From Linderina pennispora (Eukaryota; Kickxellomycota; Kickxellomycetes; Kickxellales; Kickxellaceae), in the NCBI RefSeq assembly GCF_002104995.1, contig NW_024468249.1:1984001-2048000 (forward strand): DNA of 64,000 nt, in the 5' to 3' direction. Shown piece after piece: positions 31,001 through 42,495 of the stretch. The first letter of the stretch is position 1; each line of letters opens with the position of its first letter. A model generated the notes under the pieces. It saw only the letters and a list, made by a program, of their open reading frames with translations. It searched no databases and was not told the DNA's origin. The position numbers were made by a program, and so were the translations under genes.

Positions 31001-32651
31001 AAGTATCCCAAGATCGGGCAGTTTGCACTGATTACCTTTGGCGTCATCCTCATCAACAAGTGGGTTGCACGCGAGGATCAGATGGAGAGCGCCTTTTCTC
31101 TGGCTATGCGCCGAACACTGTCGGTTGCGTTTGGTGTCATGGCTGGCATGCTCGTCACTATGTACGTCTGGCCATACGAAGCGCGTGTGCGCGTACGCCA
31201 GGCCTTGAGCTGGTGGCTGCAGACCGGGTCGATGCTGTATGATCAGCTGTGGAATTCGTTGTGGCTCTCCTACGCCACACCAGCACAGAACGCAGCAGCA
31301 CATTCGGCACTGCAGACCGGGCAAGCGCAAGCTGTGTCGGAGCCAGCTGAATGGCATGCACTGACAACTGTGCGCGACTATCTGGATAACGAACTGCAGC
31401 TTCCAAGACTCGCTGATGGAAATCCAGACGCTGTTGAACGACACGCAAAATGAGCCACGGCTCAAGGGTCCGTTCCCAATCGACGCCTACAAGCGCATCT
31501 TGAATGCCTGCCAGCGCGTGTTGGATGCCATGGTTGCTGCGCGCTGGGTTATGCTGCCAGTGCCCATGGTCGTTGCTTCGCGGCTGGACCAGTTCCCGCC
31601 GCTGCCGCCAGCGGCTTCAGAGCGCCCAGCGACAGCCGACACAATCCAGAAGACTGATGCCTTCTGCAGAAACGAGTTCGAGGCTCCAGCGCCCCCTGAG
31701 TTGGTTGTGGACACTACTGAGTTGGCCCCGATCGAGCGCTTGTCGGCAGCCGATATCAAGAACCAGCTGGATAATTGCAGGCAGCACCAGCGGCATAGCA
31801 GCTCAGAATCTGACGAGGGTGACCATGGCTACAGAACATTCCCCACAGCTCGTCGCTCGCAGTCACGCATGTCACAGTCTTCATCTGTGTCTTTGCCCGA
31901 CAGCACCACCGACAGCAGCGTTCTTGAGAGCGGAAATACTACTGAAGAAGAGGAGGGTCGAATCCTGCTTGATCTGCCCATTGGCATGGCATCAACTGTG
32001 ATGCTTGAGCGCGAGCAACTCGAACTAGACCGCCTGGTTATCAGTGGGCAGCATTCTACCCCACACAGCCCCCGGCTCCGGCCCCAGTCATCAGGCAGCG
32101 TTGGTAGATCCAGTCCCGCCAACGCCGACGCCTACGACTCTGACGATGATGGCGAAATCCACAGTCACGGGTATGTACGGGAGCGCTATGAAGGCGAGAT
32201 CTCGCAGCGCATCAGCAAGATCGTTGAGGAGGACCTGCTGAAACGCACTGCCGCTGTGCGTGAACAGCGCGATGCATTGGTAGCCCTAACCATGTACGTC
32301 TTGGCATCGGCTCTTATCCTCAAAACGCCGTTGCCGGCGGTTCTCCCCCCAATCCATGCTGCGCAGAGGCGAGTGGCCGAGGCACTGAGCGATATCCTTG
32401 ACCCGACGGCCACTGCGGTAAGCCATATCGCTGGTCTGGATAGTTTGCCATCAGACGATGGCGAGGATCTGGACGCGGAAAAGGAACAAATTGTGCAGCG
32501 TGCTGTGGCCAGGATCCGGTATGTCTTCTACTACACCCAGGTCATGCTGGGATGGGAGATTGTGCAGGAGCTCAGCATTGTCGGCGGCCTGATGCGCGAG
32601 CTGTATGGATCGTACGGGGCTGCTTCGTCGTCGCTGACACTGCCTCGGTAA
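28097..32651 (+). CDS. FUSC-type multi-pass membrane protein (BRE4/aromatic acid exporter-like), interrupted frame
   Basis: About 1,515 residues from the ATG at 28097 (MSGRDTISDND). After a disordered Ser/Pro-rich N-terminus comes a first membrane block: VAKAVLAYSLAALVPFVPFL, GLVGIIWVFVTSCVMYVALF and FKANANRPSVGTATAICNIV, which is characteristic of fungal ArAE_2_N proteins. A cytosolic region with cysteines (CECDD, CSGVCNRCGRH) follows, then a second membrane block with AAIMVPTVGGSALVSVYRIL, GLAAFLVYEVGKDT and RRTLSVAFGVMAGMLVTMYV (FUSC_2-like), and a long acidic C-terminus. Three frame breaks each fit one extra base: CTTGG at 29075 and 29139, CCAAG at 31403. The substrate is unknown. Confidence 0.8.
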
Positions 32652-32885
32652 AAGCGGTCCACAGTAGAACCAGCAGTCTGCTAAAATCGTCTGTCCAGTA
32701 AATACCGGTGCATGTGACTTGGCAGCCAGCCAATTCCCGCTCGCCAGCCCACGGTGGTGGCAAAGCATGTTGACAGGGTCTGTGACCCAGAAAATGCAAC
32801 GTTTCTGGCTCTCCTCTGCATCGACTTTCTTCTGTTCTTGCATTTTACTTTTTTTCTTCCTGAATTCGATACAACTTCTTTCGAC

Positions 32886-33515
32886 ATGGCGAACGTTCCC
32901 TTTGGACCGCGTCCGATATTCCCGACAGAGCCCGGCAAGCCCGAGACTGTGCTTCCGGAGCAGCCAAACGTGACCATCATCGACGGGCTCCTGCACTGTA
33001 CCGAGCACAAGAAGCAGGTGTGCGCTGACTGCTCGGTTGACTACTCGACGCATAACTTTCTGACGCGCCAGCTCTCGGCGAACCGCGGCGCGCTGCCCCC
33101 GCCGAACCCGCAGATCCAGCAGGCCATCCAGAAGCTCAAGTCCGACGGCAACACCAAGTTCCGCAACCAGAGCCATTTTGAGGCCGCGCAAAAGTACACC
33201 GAAGCCGCAATGGTTGCGTCGCAGCGGCCGCTGTGGGACCCGAGCCAGGTCATTGTTGAGGAGTCGGCGATTCTGCTGTCGAACCGTGCGGCGTGTCTGC
33301 TGGAGCTCGGCCACCCGTCAGAGGCGTACTGGGATACCGAGATTGTGACGCGGATTAGGAGGCCCTGGAGCAAGGGCCATTTCCGCATGGGCCGGGCGCT
33401 GCTGGGGCTCGGCAGGTGCCAGCAGGCTGCGTATGCGTTCCAGAACGGGTGCACGCTGGACCCCGAGGCCAAGGAGATGAAGGTCGCGCTGGAGGATGTG
33501 AAGCAGTATATCTGA
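32886..33515 (+). CDS. SEC72: Translocation protein Sec72-like TPR protein
   Basis: Intact 209-residue protein. Sec72 binds Sec71 on the cytosolic face of the ER Sec62/63 complex and recognises Hsp70 during post-translational import. The N-terminal cysteine segment LHCTEHKKQVCADCSVDYS is followed by a TPR array: IQKLKSDGNTKFRNQSHFEA, ESAILLSNRAACLLELGHPS and WSKGHFRMGRALLGLGRCQQ. The ATG at 32886 has a good context (GACATGG). It shares the tight co-oriented block with the membrane protein upstream (235 bp) and CSL4 downstream (191 bp). Confidence 0.85.
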   Translation: MANVPFGPRPIFPTEPGKPETVLPEQPNVTIIDGLLHCTEHKKQVCADCSVDYSTHNFLTRQLSANRGALPPPNPQIQQAIQKLKSDGNTKFRNQSHFEAAQKYTEAAMVASQRPLWDPSQVIVEESAILLSNRAACLLELGHPSEAYWDTEIVTRIRRPWSKGHFRMGRALLGLGRCQQAAYAFQNGCTLDPEAKEMKVALEDVKQYI

Positions 33516-33706
33516 AGAGATGGCACTTAAGCGGTTTCTACCCTGTCTGGGACGTCAGCAATTTTTTTGCCATAAATTCGACAATGCCCAAATGCTCGCA
33601 AGAGTTTCGAGTGTGATTTTTTAAGCGGTTGGGATCTGGAATTTTTTGTCGTCTTTCGCACAACAGATTTTACCCCTCCAAAATACACAGCCCTTTAACA
33701 AAAGAT

Positions 33707-34304
33707 ATGTCGGCCCCTGGACAGACAGTTGTTGTAACGCCCGGACGGCGCCTGGGCTTGGCGCAGGAGTACGAAGCTGGAATCGGAACATATGTGCGCA
33801 ACGGCATGGTCTACTCTTCGATCCTCGGCACAAGAAAGACCAAGGAGCCCACCAGTCGACGACGGCAAGGAGGCCGCAGCTGGCAAGCCGGTGCTATATG
33901 TCGAGCGGGACAATGCCAAATTCGCAATCCCTGTGGTCGGCTGCGAGGTGCTGGGCCGTGTTGTGCGGATCAACCCGCGCGCGGCATCGGTCGCGATCAT
34001 GATGGTGGGACCTGTCCCCTGCCAGGAGGACTTTTTGGGCATGGTGCGTGTGCAGGACATCCGGGCCACCGAGAAGGACACGGTGGTGATGGTCGAGTCG
34101 TTCAAGCCCGGCGATATTATTCGCGCAGAAGTTATTTCGCTGGGCGACCAGAGATCCTACTTTTTGTCGACGACCAAGAACGAGCACGGCGTGGTGTTTG
34201 CGCAGAGCAGTGATGGCAACACCATGGTCCCAGTGTCATGGGAGGAAATGCAGGACCCCGAGACGCTGATTGTCGAGAAGCGCAAGTGCGCAAAGACCTT
34301 CTAG
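33707..34304 (+). CDS. CSL4: Exosome complex component Csl4, one frame break
   Basis: Cap subunit of the RNA exosome with an S1-type fold. From the ATG at 33707: MSAPGQTVVVTPGRRLG, the N-terminal domain YEAGIGTYVRNGMVYSSILG, then in the next frame GKPVLYVERDNAKFAIPVVG, VLGRVVRINPRAASVAIMMV (the S1 segment), FLGMVRVQDIRATEKDTVVM and the C-terminal zinc-ribbon region ending EKRKCAKTF. The length, about 199 residues, matches the family. The break lies near 33850 and is repaired by removing one base from the CCCACCAG stretch. Confidence 0.87.
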
Positions 34305-34416
34305 ATACTAGCCTTTTTACTGTGTCCTGGCCTTGCAAAAAATGTATGAAACAGAAGTGAGTGTCGAGAAATCCCCCTAAGTAATGCGAGGATCTCGAAT
34401 CGATATCGCATGGGCA

Positions 34417-35119
34417 ATGGCTGTGGAGGGTGTGGACGTGCTGTCACAGCTCGCATCACATCCCTCACAAACCATGGACACCAAGATCAAAGAGACCGCA
34501 CGGCGTGCACTGGACAGCGACGACGACGCTCTCTCAGACGACGAGCTTTTGGCCGAACTCGAGAATGACCCGGAGCTCGAGCGATTCCGCGAAGCGCGCC
34601 TAGAGCAACTAAAGCATGAGATCGACACTGCGCGCGAGCTACGCGCACGAGGCCACGGCACCTACACCATTATCACCAAAGAGCAAGACATGGTGAAGCT
34701 GATGGGTACCGAGAAGATGGCTATCGTGCATTTCACACACACGCAGTTTGCACGGTGCAAGATCATGGACAAGCACCTGCAGGTCCTGGCACCGCATCCA
34801 CTTCGAGACCAAGTTCGCCGGCATTGATGCGACAAAGTGCCCATTCCTGGTGAACAAATTCCAGGTGCGTACGCTGCCATGCCTGTTGGCTATCCGTAAT
34901 GGCAGCTGTGTCGATCGGCTGGTTGGATTCGAGGAGTTTGGAAATAGCGACAAGTTCTCGACAGAGTCGCTAGAGATTAGGCTGGCAAAGTCAGGCGTCG
35001 TGCAGCTGCCTAAGGGATCGCTGGCGAGTGTGCCAGTCGCGCAGCGGCCGGTTGCATACTCGGCTGGCGGTGATGACAGTGGATCGGGTGGTGAGAGCCA
35101 CGATGAGCTGGATTACTGA
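34417..35119 (+). CDS. PLP1: Phosducin-like protein, TXNDC9/Plp1 type, one frame break
   Basis: Co-chaperone of the CCT chaperonin acting on tubulin and actin folding. From the ATG at 34417 (MAVEGVDVLSQL; an upstream ATG at 34384 is also possible) the N-terminal helix contains DDELLAELENDPELERFREA. The thioredoxin fold follows: AIVHFTHTQFARCKIMDKHL, then after the break HFETKFAGIDATKCPFLVNK, VRTLPCLLAIRNG and VGFEEFGNSDKFSTESLEIR, all matching TXNDC9. The tail is acidic (GGESHDELDY). There is no CxxC redox pair, as usual in this family. The break near 34798 is repaired by deleting one base of CATCCAC. Confidence 0.85.
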
Positions 35120-35490
35120 TGGTCCACAGGAGGAAATACTATCCACATATCGCACGCTGGCATCACAAGCGAGCATAATACGGCCATATTGAAGCAACCC
35201 TCCATACCCCACGTATCGTGTTAGTTATCCAAATGCGACTGTCATGGCAACATCGATATCTAAACAGTAGCCACCAAAAGTGACTGCGCTTTTTAATGGC
35301 TGGCTCGCTGAGCAATAGGCTGACCAGTTCCTGACATAGGTCGCGTGAATCATGCCGCACACCAGAATAAGCTGCTCCCCTGACCCGAAAGTCGGCAATA
35401 AAAGGACGCACAGACCGGCTCCACTCTTGCTCCCTACACCTTGCTTTCTCTATTGCTACAGTTATCTCGACCTCAGCTTTCGCATTAATA
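35120..35490. promoter_or_regulatory. Intergenic region upstream of the FGGY kinase
   Basis: 371 bp without a recognisable gene. Confidence 0.4.
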
Positions 35491-37272
35491 ATGGAGTATT
35501 TCGTTGGCATCGACGTCGGCTCGTATTCAGCACGCGCTGGCATGTTCACCAGCACAGGCGAACTGGTTGCGATGTGTAAGCGCAGTATCCAGATGCACCA
35601 ACCACTAGCAGAGCACTACGAGCAGAGCAGCGAGGACATCTGGCAAGCTATCTGCTTCTGCGTGCAAGAGGCGCTTAAACAAGCAAAGGTTAAGATCCCG
35701 GGATTCTCGCATGACCAGGTGAAAGGGCATTGGCATGGACGCAACATGCTCGCTGGTAGCGCTAGGATACTGCAACCGACGAGCCCTGTAAGCCTGAGCA
35801 CGACTGGCGACCAGAGGTGGAACATTATCGTGTGGTGCGACCATCGCGCTAAGCATGAAGCTGAGCTCATCAACGCATCGGGCCGCAATGTGCTGAAATA
35901 CGTCGGCGGCAAAGTGTCGGTCGAGATGGAGCTGCCCAAGATCGCCTGGGTCAAGTCGCACTTTGCCAAGGCAGGACGGGATGAGGACTGGGCACGCGCT
36001 GAGTTCTTTGACTTGCCAGACTACCTGTCGTTCCGGGCAACTGGGTGCAAGGCAAGATCGAACTGCTCGCTGGCGTGCAAGTGGTTATTTACACCTGCAC
36101 AGCCGGACGCTGCTCAGGACGGCGTGGGATGGGATGAGAGGGTGTTTGCAGCGGCGGGGCTGGGACGATATTGTCCAGCGACAGGTTTGGCAAAGATCGG
36201 CGGCTGCTTGTCCGACAGTACTCTGACTGTGCTCAAGGCAGGTGAGCCGGTTGGCAAATGGCCTGTCGGCCAAGGCTGCCCGAGAACTAGGGCTGGCGCC
36301 TGGAACGCCAGTTGGTGCTTCAGTCATCGATGCATATGCCGGATGGTTTGGCACCATCGCCAGCGGATCTTCTGACGACAAGTTGGACCGCAGCAACCAG
36401 GAGCTGGCAGGCCAGCGGCTGGCCATCATTGCAGGCACATCGGCCTGCCATCTGCTAGCAAGCCGCAAGCCAGTGCTGGTGCCGGGTGTTTGGGGTCCCT
36501 ACTACAGTGTCGGGCTGTCGGGCTGGTACATGCTGGAAGGCGGGCAGAGCGCCGTTGGCAGCTTAATCGACTATGTGGTGCGTTCGCACTCAGCATACGG
36601 TCCATTGGCAAGGCAGAGTGAAGAGACCGGCAAATCTGTGTATGAGATTCTCGACAGCATGCTGACCGGCCTTGCTGTAGCCTGCACGCCATCGAACGGA
36701 GTCCCAGAATCGCACCTAGTAAAGCTAGTCAAATCGCTGCACTTTTTGCCTGACCACCACGGCAACCGTGCTCCTCTAGCCGACCCGTCCATGCGTGGCT
36801 CGATTGTCGGCGAGACGCTGACACACCCAGATAGCATCGAGGCGCTGGCTGCGAGGTACCTGGCGTGCATCTGTGGACTGGCGTATGGCACGCGCGCGAT
36901 CCTCGACTCGGCGGTTGCTGCTGGTGGCCAGCGGGTCACTGAACTGCTTATTTCGGGCGGACTGTCGCAGGGAGCCGTGTTCACGCAGATCCTTGCCGAT
37001 GTCACCTGGCGCCCAGGTGGTGGTTCCGCGGTTCGTTGACAGCGCAGTGGTACTGGGCAGTGCCATCCTGGGCTATACTGCAGCCAAGCCAAAGTCGTCG
37101 GACCATTCGCAGGATCCTGTGGAATGCTATGGCGGCAATGACTGGCGACGGCTCCGTGATCCGGCCCACCACAGATGCGGGTGTCCTGGACATCCATGAG
37201 CGCAAGTATCGCGTCATGCTCGAAATGCAGCAGGACCAGCTCAAGTACCGGCGGATGATGCAGGCCGAGTAG
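35491..37272 (+). CDS. FGGY-family carbohydrate kinase (Ydr109c/FGGY type), interrupted frame
   Basis: About 590 residues. The N-terminal phosphate-binding motif is GIDVGSYSARAGMF, followed by WNIIVWCDHRAKHEAELINA, PKIAWVKSHF, and FFDLPDYLSFRATG. C-terminal parts in other frames include GLAPGTPVGASVIDAYAGW, GTSACHLL, GPYYSVGLSGWYMLEGGQSA and the FGGY signature region LLISGGLSQGAVFTQILADV, ending LDIHERKYRVMLEMQQDQL. Of six frame breaks, all fit one extra base; three close together (35719-35790) restore KGIGMDATCSLVALDTATDE. These proteins phosphorylate ribulose-like sugars and clear damaged metabolites; the exact substrate here is not known. Confidence 0.85.
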
Positions 37273-37443
37273 GCTGCTGAGCCCCCTCCCTACTCGGTCA
37301 AAGCCGGAGCTTCAATCCTGCTCGTGAACCTGTCAATGGCATGCGATCGATGGAAAAATTTTGCCTTCCTACTCGATTGCGTGGCCTTTGTCTCTCTGTT
37401 TACGATTCGTCAATACATACTCGCAATTCAGCATTTCACAACA

Positions 37444-38190
37444 ATGCAGGTCGTCGCTTTGGTCTCGGGAGGCAAGGACAGCACTTACAACATGATGAAG
37501 TGTGTCGAGGACGGGCACGAGATCGTCGCGCTGGCACACGCGCACCCGCCCGAGAGCTCCTCAGACGAGCTCGACAGCTTCCTGTTCCAGACTGTCGGCT
37601 ACAACGCCGTGCACACCATCGCCGATTGCATGGACCTGCCGCTCTACCACCGCGAGATCAAGGGTAAGCCCGTGACGCAGGAGCTGGACTACGAGCTGAC
37701 CAAGGACGACGAGACCGAAGACCTGTTTGCTCTGCTATCCGAGGTTCAGCAGCACCACCCCGATGTCAAGGGCGTTAGCGTGGGTGCGATCTTCTCGAGC
37801 TACCAGGCGAACCGCGTGCAGCATGTGTGCGACCGCCTCGGGCTCACCATGCTGGCATACCTGTGGCACCGTGACCAGGTTGAGCTCCTCCAGGAGATGG
37901 TCGACAGCAAGGTTGACGCGGTCCTGATCAAAGTTGCAGCGCTGGGTCTCGGCAAGCCTGACCTGGGCAAGACGCTAGGGGAGATGACGCCAAAGCTGCT
38001 TGATTTGCATAAAAAGTTTGGCATCCACCCGTGCGGCGAGGGCGGCGAGTTCGAGTCGTTCACTCTGGACTGCCCGCTGTTCAAGAAGCACATTGTGCTG
38101 GATGAGACAGAGGTGGTTACGCACTCTGATGACGCATTCGCTGCTGTATACTACCTGAAGATCAAGAAGGTACACGTTGTGCCAAAGTAA
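37444..38190 (+). CDS. DPH6: Diphthine--ammonia ligase (Dph6), stand-alone
   Basis: Performs the last step of diphthamide synthesis on elongation factor 2, amidating diphthine with ATP. The ATG at 37444 gives 248 intact residues. The PP-loop is VVALVSGGKDSTYNMM (residues 3-18). SVGAIFSSYQANRVQHVCDR, LAYLWHRDQVELLQEMVDS and the ending GIHPCGEGGEFESFTLDCPL are diagnostic. Many ascomycete Dph6 proteins carry two extra RidA-type domains; this one stops after the ligase domain, as in animals. The stop codon TAA lies inside AAGTAAGT, which is also a perfect splice-donor hexamer, so a longer spliced form should be considered. Confidence 0.93.
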   Translation: MQVVALVSGGKDSTYNMMKCVEDGHEIVALAHAHPPESSSDELDSFLFQTVGYNAVHTIADCMDLPLYHREIKGKPVTQELDYELTKDDETEDLFALLSEVQQHHPDVKGVSVGAIFSSYQANRVQHVCDRLGLTMLAYLWHRDQVELLQEMVDSKVDAVLIKVAALGLGKPDLGKTLGEMTPKLLDLHKKFGIHPCGEGGEFESFTLDCPLFKKHIVLDETEVVTHSDDAFAAVYYLKIKKVHVVPK

Positions 38191-38515
38191 GTGCATGGGC
38201 TGGAGGCAGTAGAGGGACATTGGCTTGTTAGCCAAAGAGCTTGCGTGGAATTGGCGAGGCTGTTATTTCGGTTTACTGCCTATTTCTCTTTGGGGTGCAT
38301 AGGGCCTCAGCACACCTGGGTATCTTTACTGTCTGCTTTAGTAAGAGCCTTTTTGCGCATGCCACTTGCCATATATAAAGCTGAGGGCGTAGCGCTTGCT
38401 GTAGATGGAATGTTTGCAGTGCCTTTTTGCTTCACAGCGACATTATTTTATTCTTTTCTTCCCTATATATTTAACCACCTCAAGTGGCATTGACATCCCT
38501 AGCGAGGTCAGCGCA
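38191..38515. promoter_or_regulatory. Intergenic region with TATA-like element for the S9 peptidase
   Basis: Contains TATATAAA at 38372-38379, 137 bp upstream of the next ATG. No gene seen. Confidence 0.45.
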
Positions 38516-41500
38516 ATGTTCATAAAGCAGGTTGTTGGCATCGCATCTTTGGCCCTTGGGTCAGTTGCGCACTCGTACTTCCACGAGCTCTCAAACAATA
38601 TCTTGCCGCAATTAGTCCAATGGCCCACTATATTCAAAGTATTTCAGCTACATCGAGTCTGCTACAATTACCCCAGAGCCATCCAGCGCTGGCCACGTCT
38701 GCTGCAGAGCTCATCCCCTCCGTAAACAACCACAATGCATTTGATGATACTGCCAATATCGCTGCTGACATTCTGCGTGGTGTGCGACAGATCATTTTCA
38801 ATACATTTGGCGCTACTAACGTAGCAGTCGCAGGCTCCAACAACATGCCGCCGCCACCTGCCCCTAGAGCCCGAGGAGCCAGAGCAGCCACTACACATTC
38901 CATATGTCGATGATAGCGACGAATATGAGCCACTGGCAAATACTACCAGTGAGATCGAGAAGATCCCCGACTGGAGCACTTTGGACAGGTTCACACCCGA
39001 GATCATGGTAGAGCTGAACCGCGTACAGTCACTAGCTGTATCTCCAAGCAAGAGACGCGCAGCCTTCACTTTCTACAAATACACCATTGACGGTGATCAA
39101 GAGGCGAGCAATATCCGGTTCATCGATATTGCCGAACCAGCAAACGTGCGTAATGCGACTGAGTTTGTAATCGATGGATCTGACGATGAGCCAGTGTGGC
39201 TCGATGAGAGCAACATTGCATTCACTGCCAAACGAAACAACGCATCAGAGTCCAACATCTACATTGTCAATGTCGACACTGGCAATCAGTACCAGCTCAC
39301 AAACTTCAGCACGTCAGTGGGTGGTTTGATTTACAGCCCAGCCACAAACGTCGTTGCATTCACTGCATCGGTGTTTCAGGGCCTGGGACTCGAGGAAACT
39401 GCCAAAACCCTTGCCTCTATCAGCTCAGCGCCTGCACATGGCAAAGTGTACGACACTTTATTTGTGCGGCACTGGGATACCTGGCTTGATGGCACAAAGT
39501 CGCAGCTCTTTGCTTTGCCGCTGGGCAAGAGAAATGGCCTGTACGAGGCTACTGCTGATCCGCAGAATCTTGTATCATCGTATCCTGGCTCCTGGGGCCT
39601 GGAGCCCTACGACTACTCGTTTTCAAAGGACGGCCAAAAAATAGTGTTCTCAGCCAATATCCCTGGCCGTGACGAGGCGTGGTCAACCAGAGCAAACATC
39701 TTTACTGTATCAGTGGGCGGTGATGGACAGGCACAGCCCCTCAGCCTCAATCCCCAGGCTATTGGTGGCTGCTCGAGCCCGACGTTCTCTCCTGACGGCG
39801 CCTATATTGCCTGGCTACAAATGCCACGCCCAAACAACGGCAACGACCAGAACCAGGTCATACTGTATTCAACTGCCAATGCGGAAACCAAGCGACTTGT
39901 GCCCCAGTGGTCGCTAAGCCCAGACAGTATCCAGTTCACCGAGTCTGGCCAGCACCTACTCATTGTGGTCGAGGAGGAGGGTGATACAAGGCTGTATCGT
40001 CTTGGTGTTGAGACAGGCAATCTGGAGCAATTGACAACCGACGGAACTGTGCAGACACCACTTGAGAGCGCTGATGGCTCGATTCTATACATGCACAACA
40101 CGGCACAGTTCCCAAATGAGATCGCGAAATTGACTATTAGTGACTCGGGAATCCACACCGACATCATCTCGACATTCAACACCGATGTCCTCAGCATGGT
40201 GTGGATGTCACCGCCAACCCGGTTCTATTTTACTGGAGCACTTGGTGACCGCGTTCAGGGTGTTCTCTACCGGCCATACGGTTTCAACATGACCGAGACC
40301 TATCCGCTGGCATTCATCATCCACGGCGGTCCATACGGATCATCAGGAAACCACTGGAGCTGGCGCTGGAACCAGAATACTTTTTGCAAACCAGGGGTTC
40401 GTCGTTGTCGAAATCAACTTCCACGGCTCGACTGGGTTTGGTCAGGCGTTTGCTGATGCTGTGCGCTTTCAATGGGGCGGATACCCATTTGAAGACCTGA
40501 TGAAAGGGCTGAACTATGTAACACGAACGTACGCATTCATTGATACAAGCCGGATGGCTGCACTAGGTGCCTCATACGGCGGCTACATGATCACATGGAT
40601 GCTTGGACAGACAACACCATTCAAGGCGTATGTGTGCCACGATGGAGAGTTCTCTTCCTACAGCACTTTCTTTTCGACCGACGAGATTGGCTTTGATGAG
40701 CATGAGTCAGGCTTGCCTTGGGATGTCGATGGTATGGTAACCTATGAGCGCTGGGATCCACGTCGCTATGTTGGCCGCTGGAACACACCGACTCTAGTAA
40801 TCCATGGTGAAAAGGACTACCGGCTGCCCGTCACTGAAGGTATTTCGATATTTGCTGCATTGCAGCGCCGCGGTGTACCATCACGCTTCTTATACTTCCC
40901 TGATGAAAACCATTGGGTCCTGCGGCCGGCCAACTCTCTACAATGGCATGCCGTTGTCCTTGATTGGATTGCGATGTACACCAACACCAAGCTGGTATCT
41001 AATAGCGACCAGGGGCCGGTGGATTTTGAAGCACAAGAGGAATCACAGAGTGAAGCATCGGAAGAAACTGATCAAGGCAGCACCGTCGAAGTTATTGATG
41101 ATGAGTCAAGGGTGCTCCCAATTACTACTGGCGAATTGAGCTCAGGGAGTGACATTGATTCTGCTATCGAGCCCACAACAGCCACTGACCATGAATCAGA
41201 TGAGGCATACGATAGCGAAGCGGTGGATGAGCTCGTAGTAGCCAGAATTGTCAGCGACAGATAACAAAGAAAGACCAGGCGCCATGGAGTCGAGGCCTGA
41301 TAGCGAAAACTGGAGTTTGGATGGTACTCAGACGGATTACGGGGTTGAAGATGCAGAGCCAGCATCTGAGACGGTGTCGACTTCCAATGGAGACACGCAG
41401 TCTGTTGATGTTGACACTGGCAGCGTTGATTCACTTGAGGTCCATGGGTTTTCTAGCAGCAATGGGTCCACAGATGATGGTGTTCCCGATCCCGAAGCTG

Positions 41501-41757
41501 TCGTCGTTGGTTCAACTACAGGAGAGGCCACAGCAGACCAAGTTTCAGATAGCCTGGTTGCTGATGTTGACTTGATTGGAGAGGGTATTACCTCCTCAGA
41601 ACCTGCTACTGATAGCATCCTCCTCAATCTGGTTCCAAACTCTAGCCCAGAAAGTATTGCAAAGGAGACACCATCGGTCGGTGACATCTCCGACATACAC
41701 ATCCAAACCACTGTACCTGAGATTGTATCAAGTACTATGAACCCTGTGGCAGGGTAG
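38516..41757 (+). CDS. Secreted S9 prolyl-oligopeptidase (dipeptidyl-peptidase 5-like) with long acidic tail, interrupted frame
   Basis: The ATG at 38516 starts MFIKQVVGIASLALGSVAHS, a signal peptide. The propeller part carries S9 motifs (TPEIMVELNRVQSLAVSPSK, DDEPVWLDESNIAFTAKRN, FSPDGAYIAWLQM). The hydrolase domain has HGGPYGSSGNHWSWRWNQN, the nucleophile elbow GASYGGYM, the acid in HGEKDYRLPV and the base in DENHWVLRPANSLQWHAVVL. Breaks near 38600, 38865 (CCTAG) and 40386 (extra T in TTTTTG; removal gives NTFANQGFVVVEINF) fit extra bases. After the catalytic domain the frame continues as an acidic Ser/Thr/Glu-rich tail to 41264 and, after one more shift, perhaps to 41757. The tail's second half could be a separate unit. 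Confidence 0.82.
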
Positions 41758-42495
41758 GCAAACATGAGTTTTATGGAATAAAATGGGATCAAAAAATACA
41801 TTGAGAAAAGGAGCGTCGCTGGGTTCCCTTGAGCCAAGAGGTAAATGGACTTGGTGTCACTCATAGCGGTATTGAAGTGTCTCGAGGCTCTGGGGTCAAT
41901 GGAATCTACGAGCGAGGTTCTGTCAATGGCACTCCTGGTAGTAAGTAATATAAGTGCATAGCATATCAGCACTCACCAACACAACAGCGGCACATTTGTT
42001 TACAGTACCAGAATGCGGCGTCATAGTAGTAACTAGAGGGGTGTGATTGAGCCTTCCAGTAGAGCCTTTGCTATTCCTACCTCTGTGAACACTCCATTAC
42101 ATATTGCTAGCCGCTCTCAGCATGTCGCTCACAAAATTTTGGTATGGAACAAACAGATCAATTTAACGAAATGTGCACAGACTTGCTGTATATTTGCACA
42201 CCCTTTGACCCTCTAACGACAAGCAGTATAGAGCGGCGCTTTGATACATAAAGAAAACCACAAGCGCGTCTAGCCGAGCGAACAACCAGCCCACAGATAT
42301 TTGTGGACATGGCTTCCACAGAAGGGGTTTTAAATGCGTTGGCAATCACAGAAACTGGTACTCTAGCCGTTCTGCACGCATTTATGCTCAGGATGAAAGG
42401 TGGAAAGCAATGTATTTTTAGGATACAAGGTAAAATGTTAAAAAAGCGAAAGCAACCCACCATGAGCAAGACAGATAAAGGGAAACAAGAGACAT
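41758..42495. other. Convergent intergenic region between the two S9 peptidases
   Basis: Holds the second copy of the coding-like repeat (41908-42170). A 103-codon minus frame (42158-42469) has no recognisable family and I do not call it a gene. Confidence 0.45.
41908..42170 (+). repeat. Coding-like dispersed repeat, copy 2 (decayed)
   Basis: Same orientation and about 70 percent identical to 9639-9908. It reads TSEVLSMALL, then TFVYSTRMRRH, RGVIEP and HKILVWN in one plus frame. At least two in-frame TAG codons interrupt it, so it cannot encode the whole segment. Confidence 0.6.
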
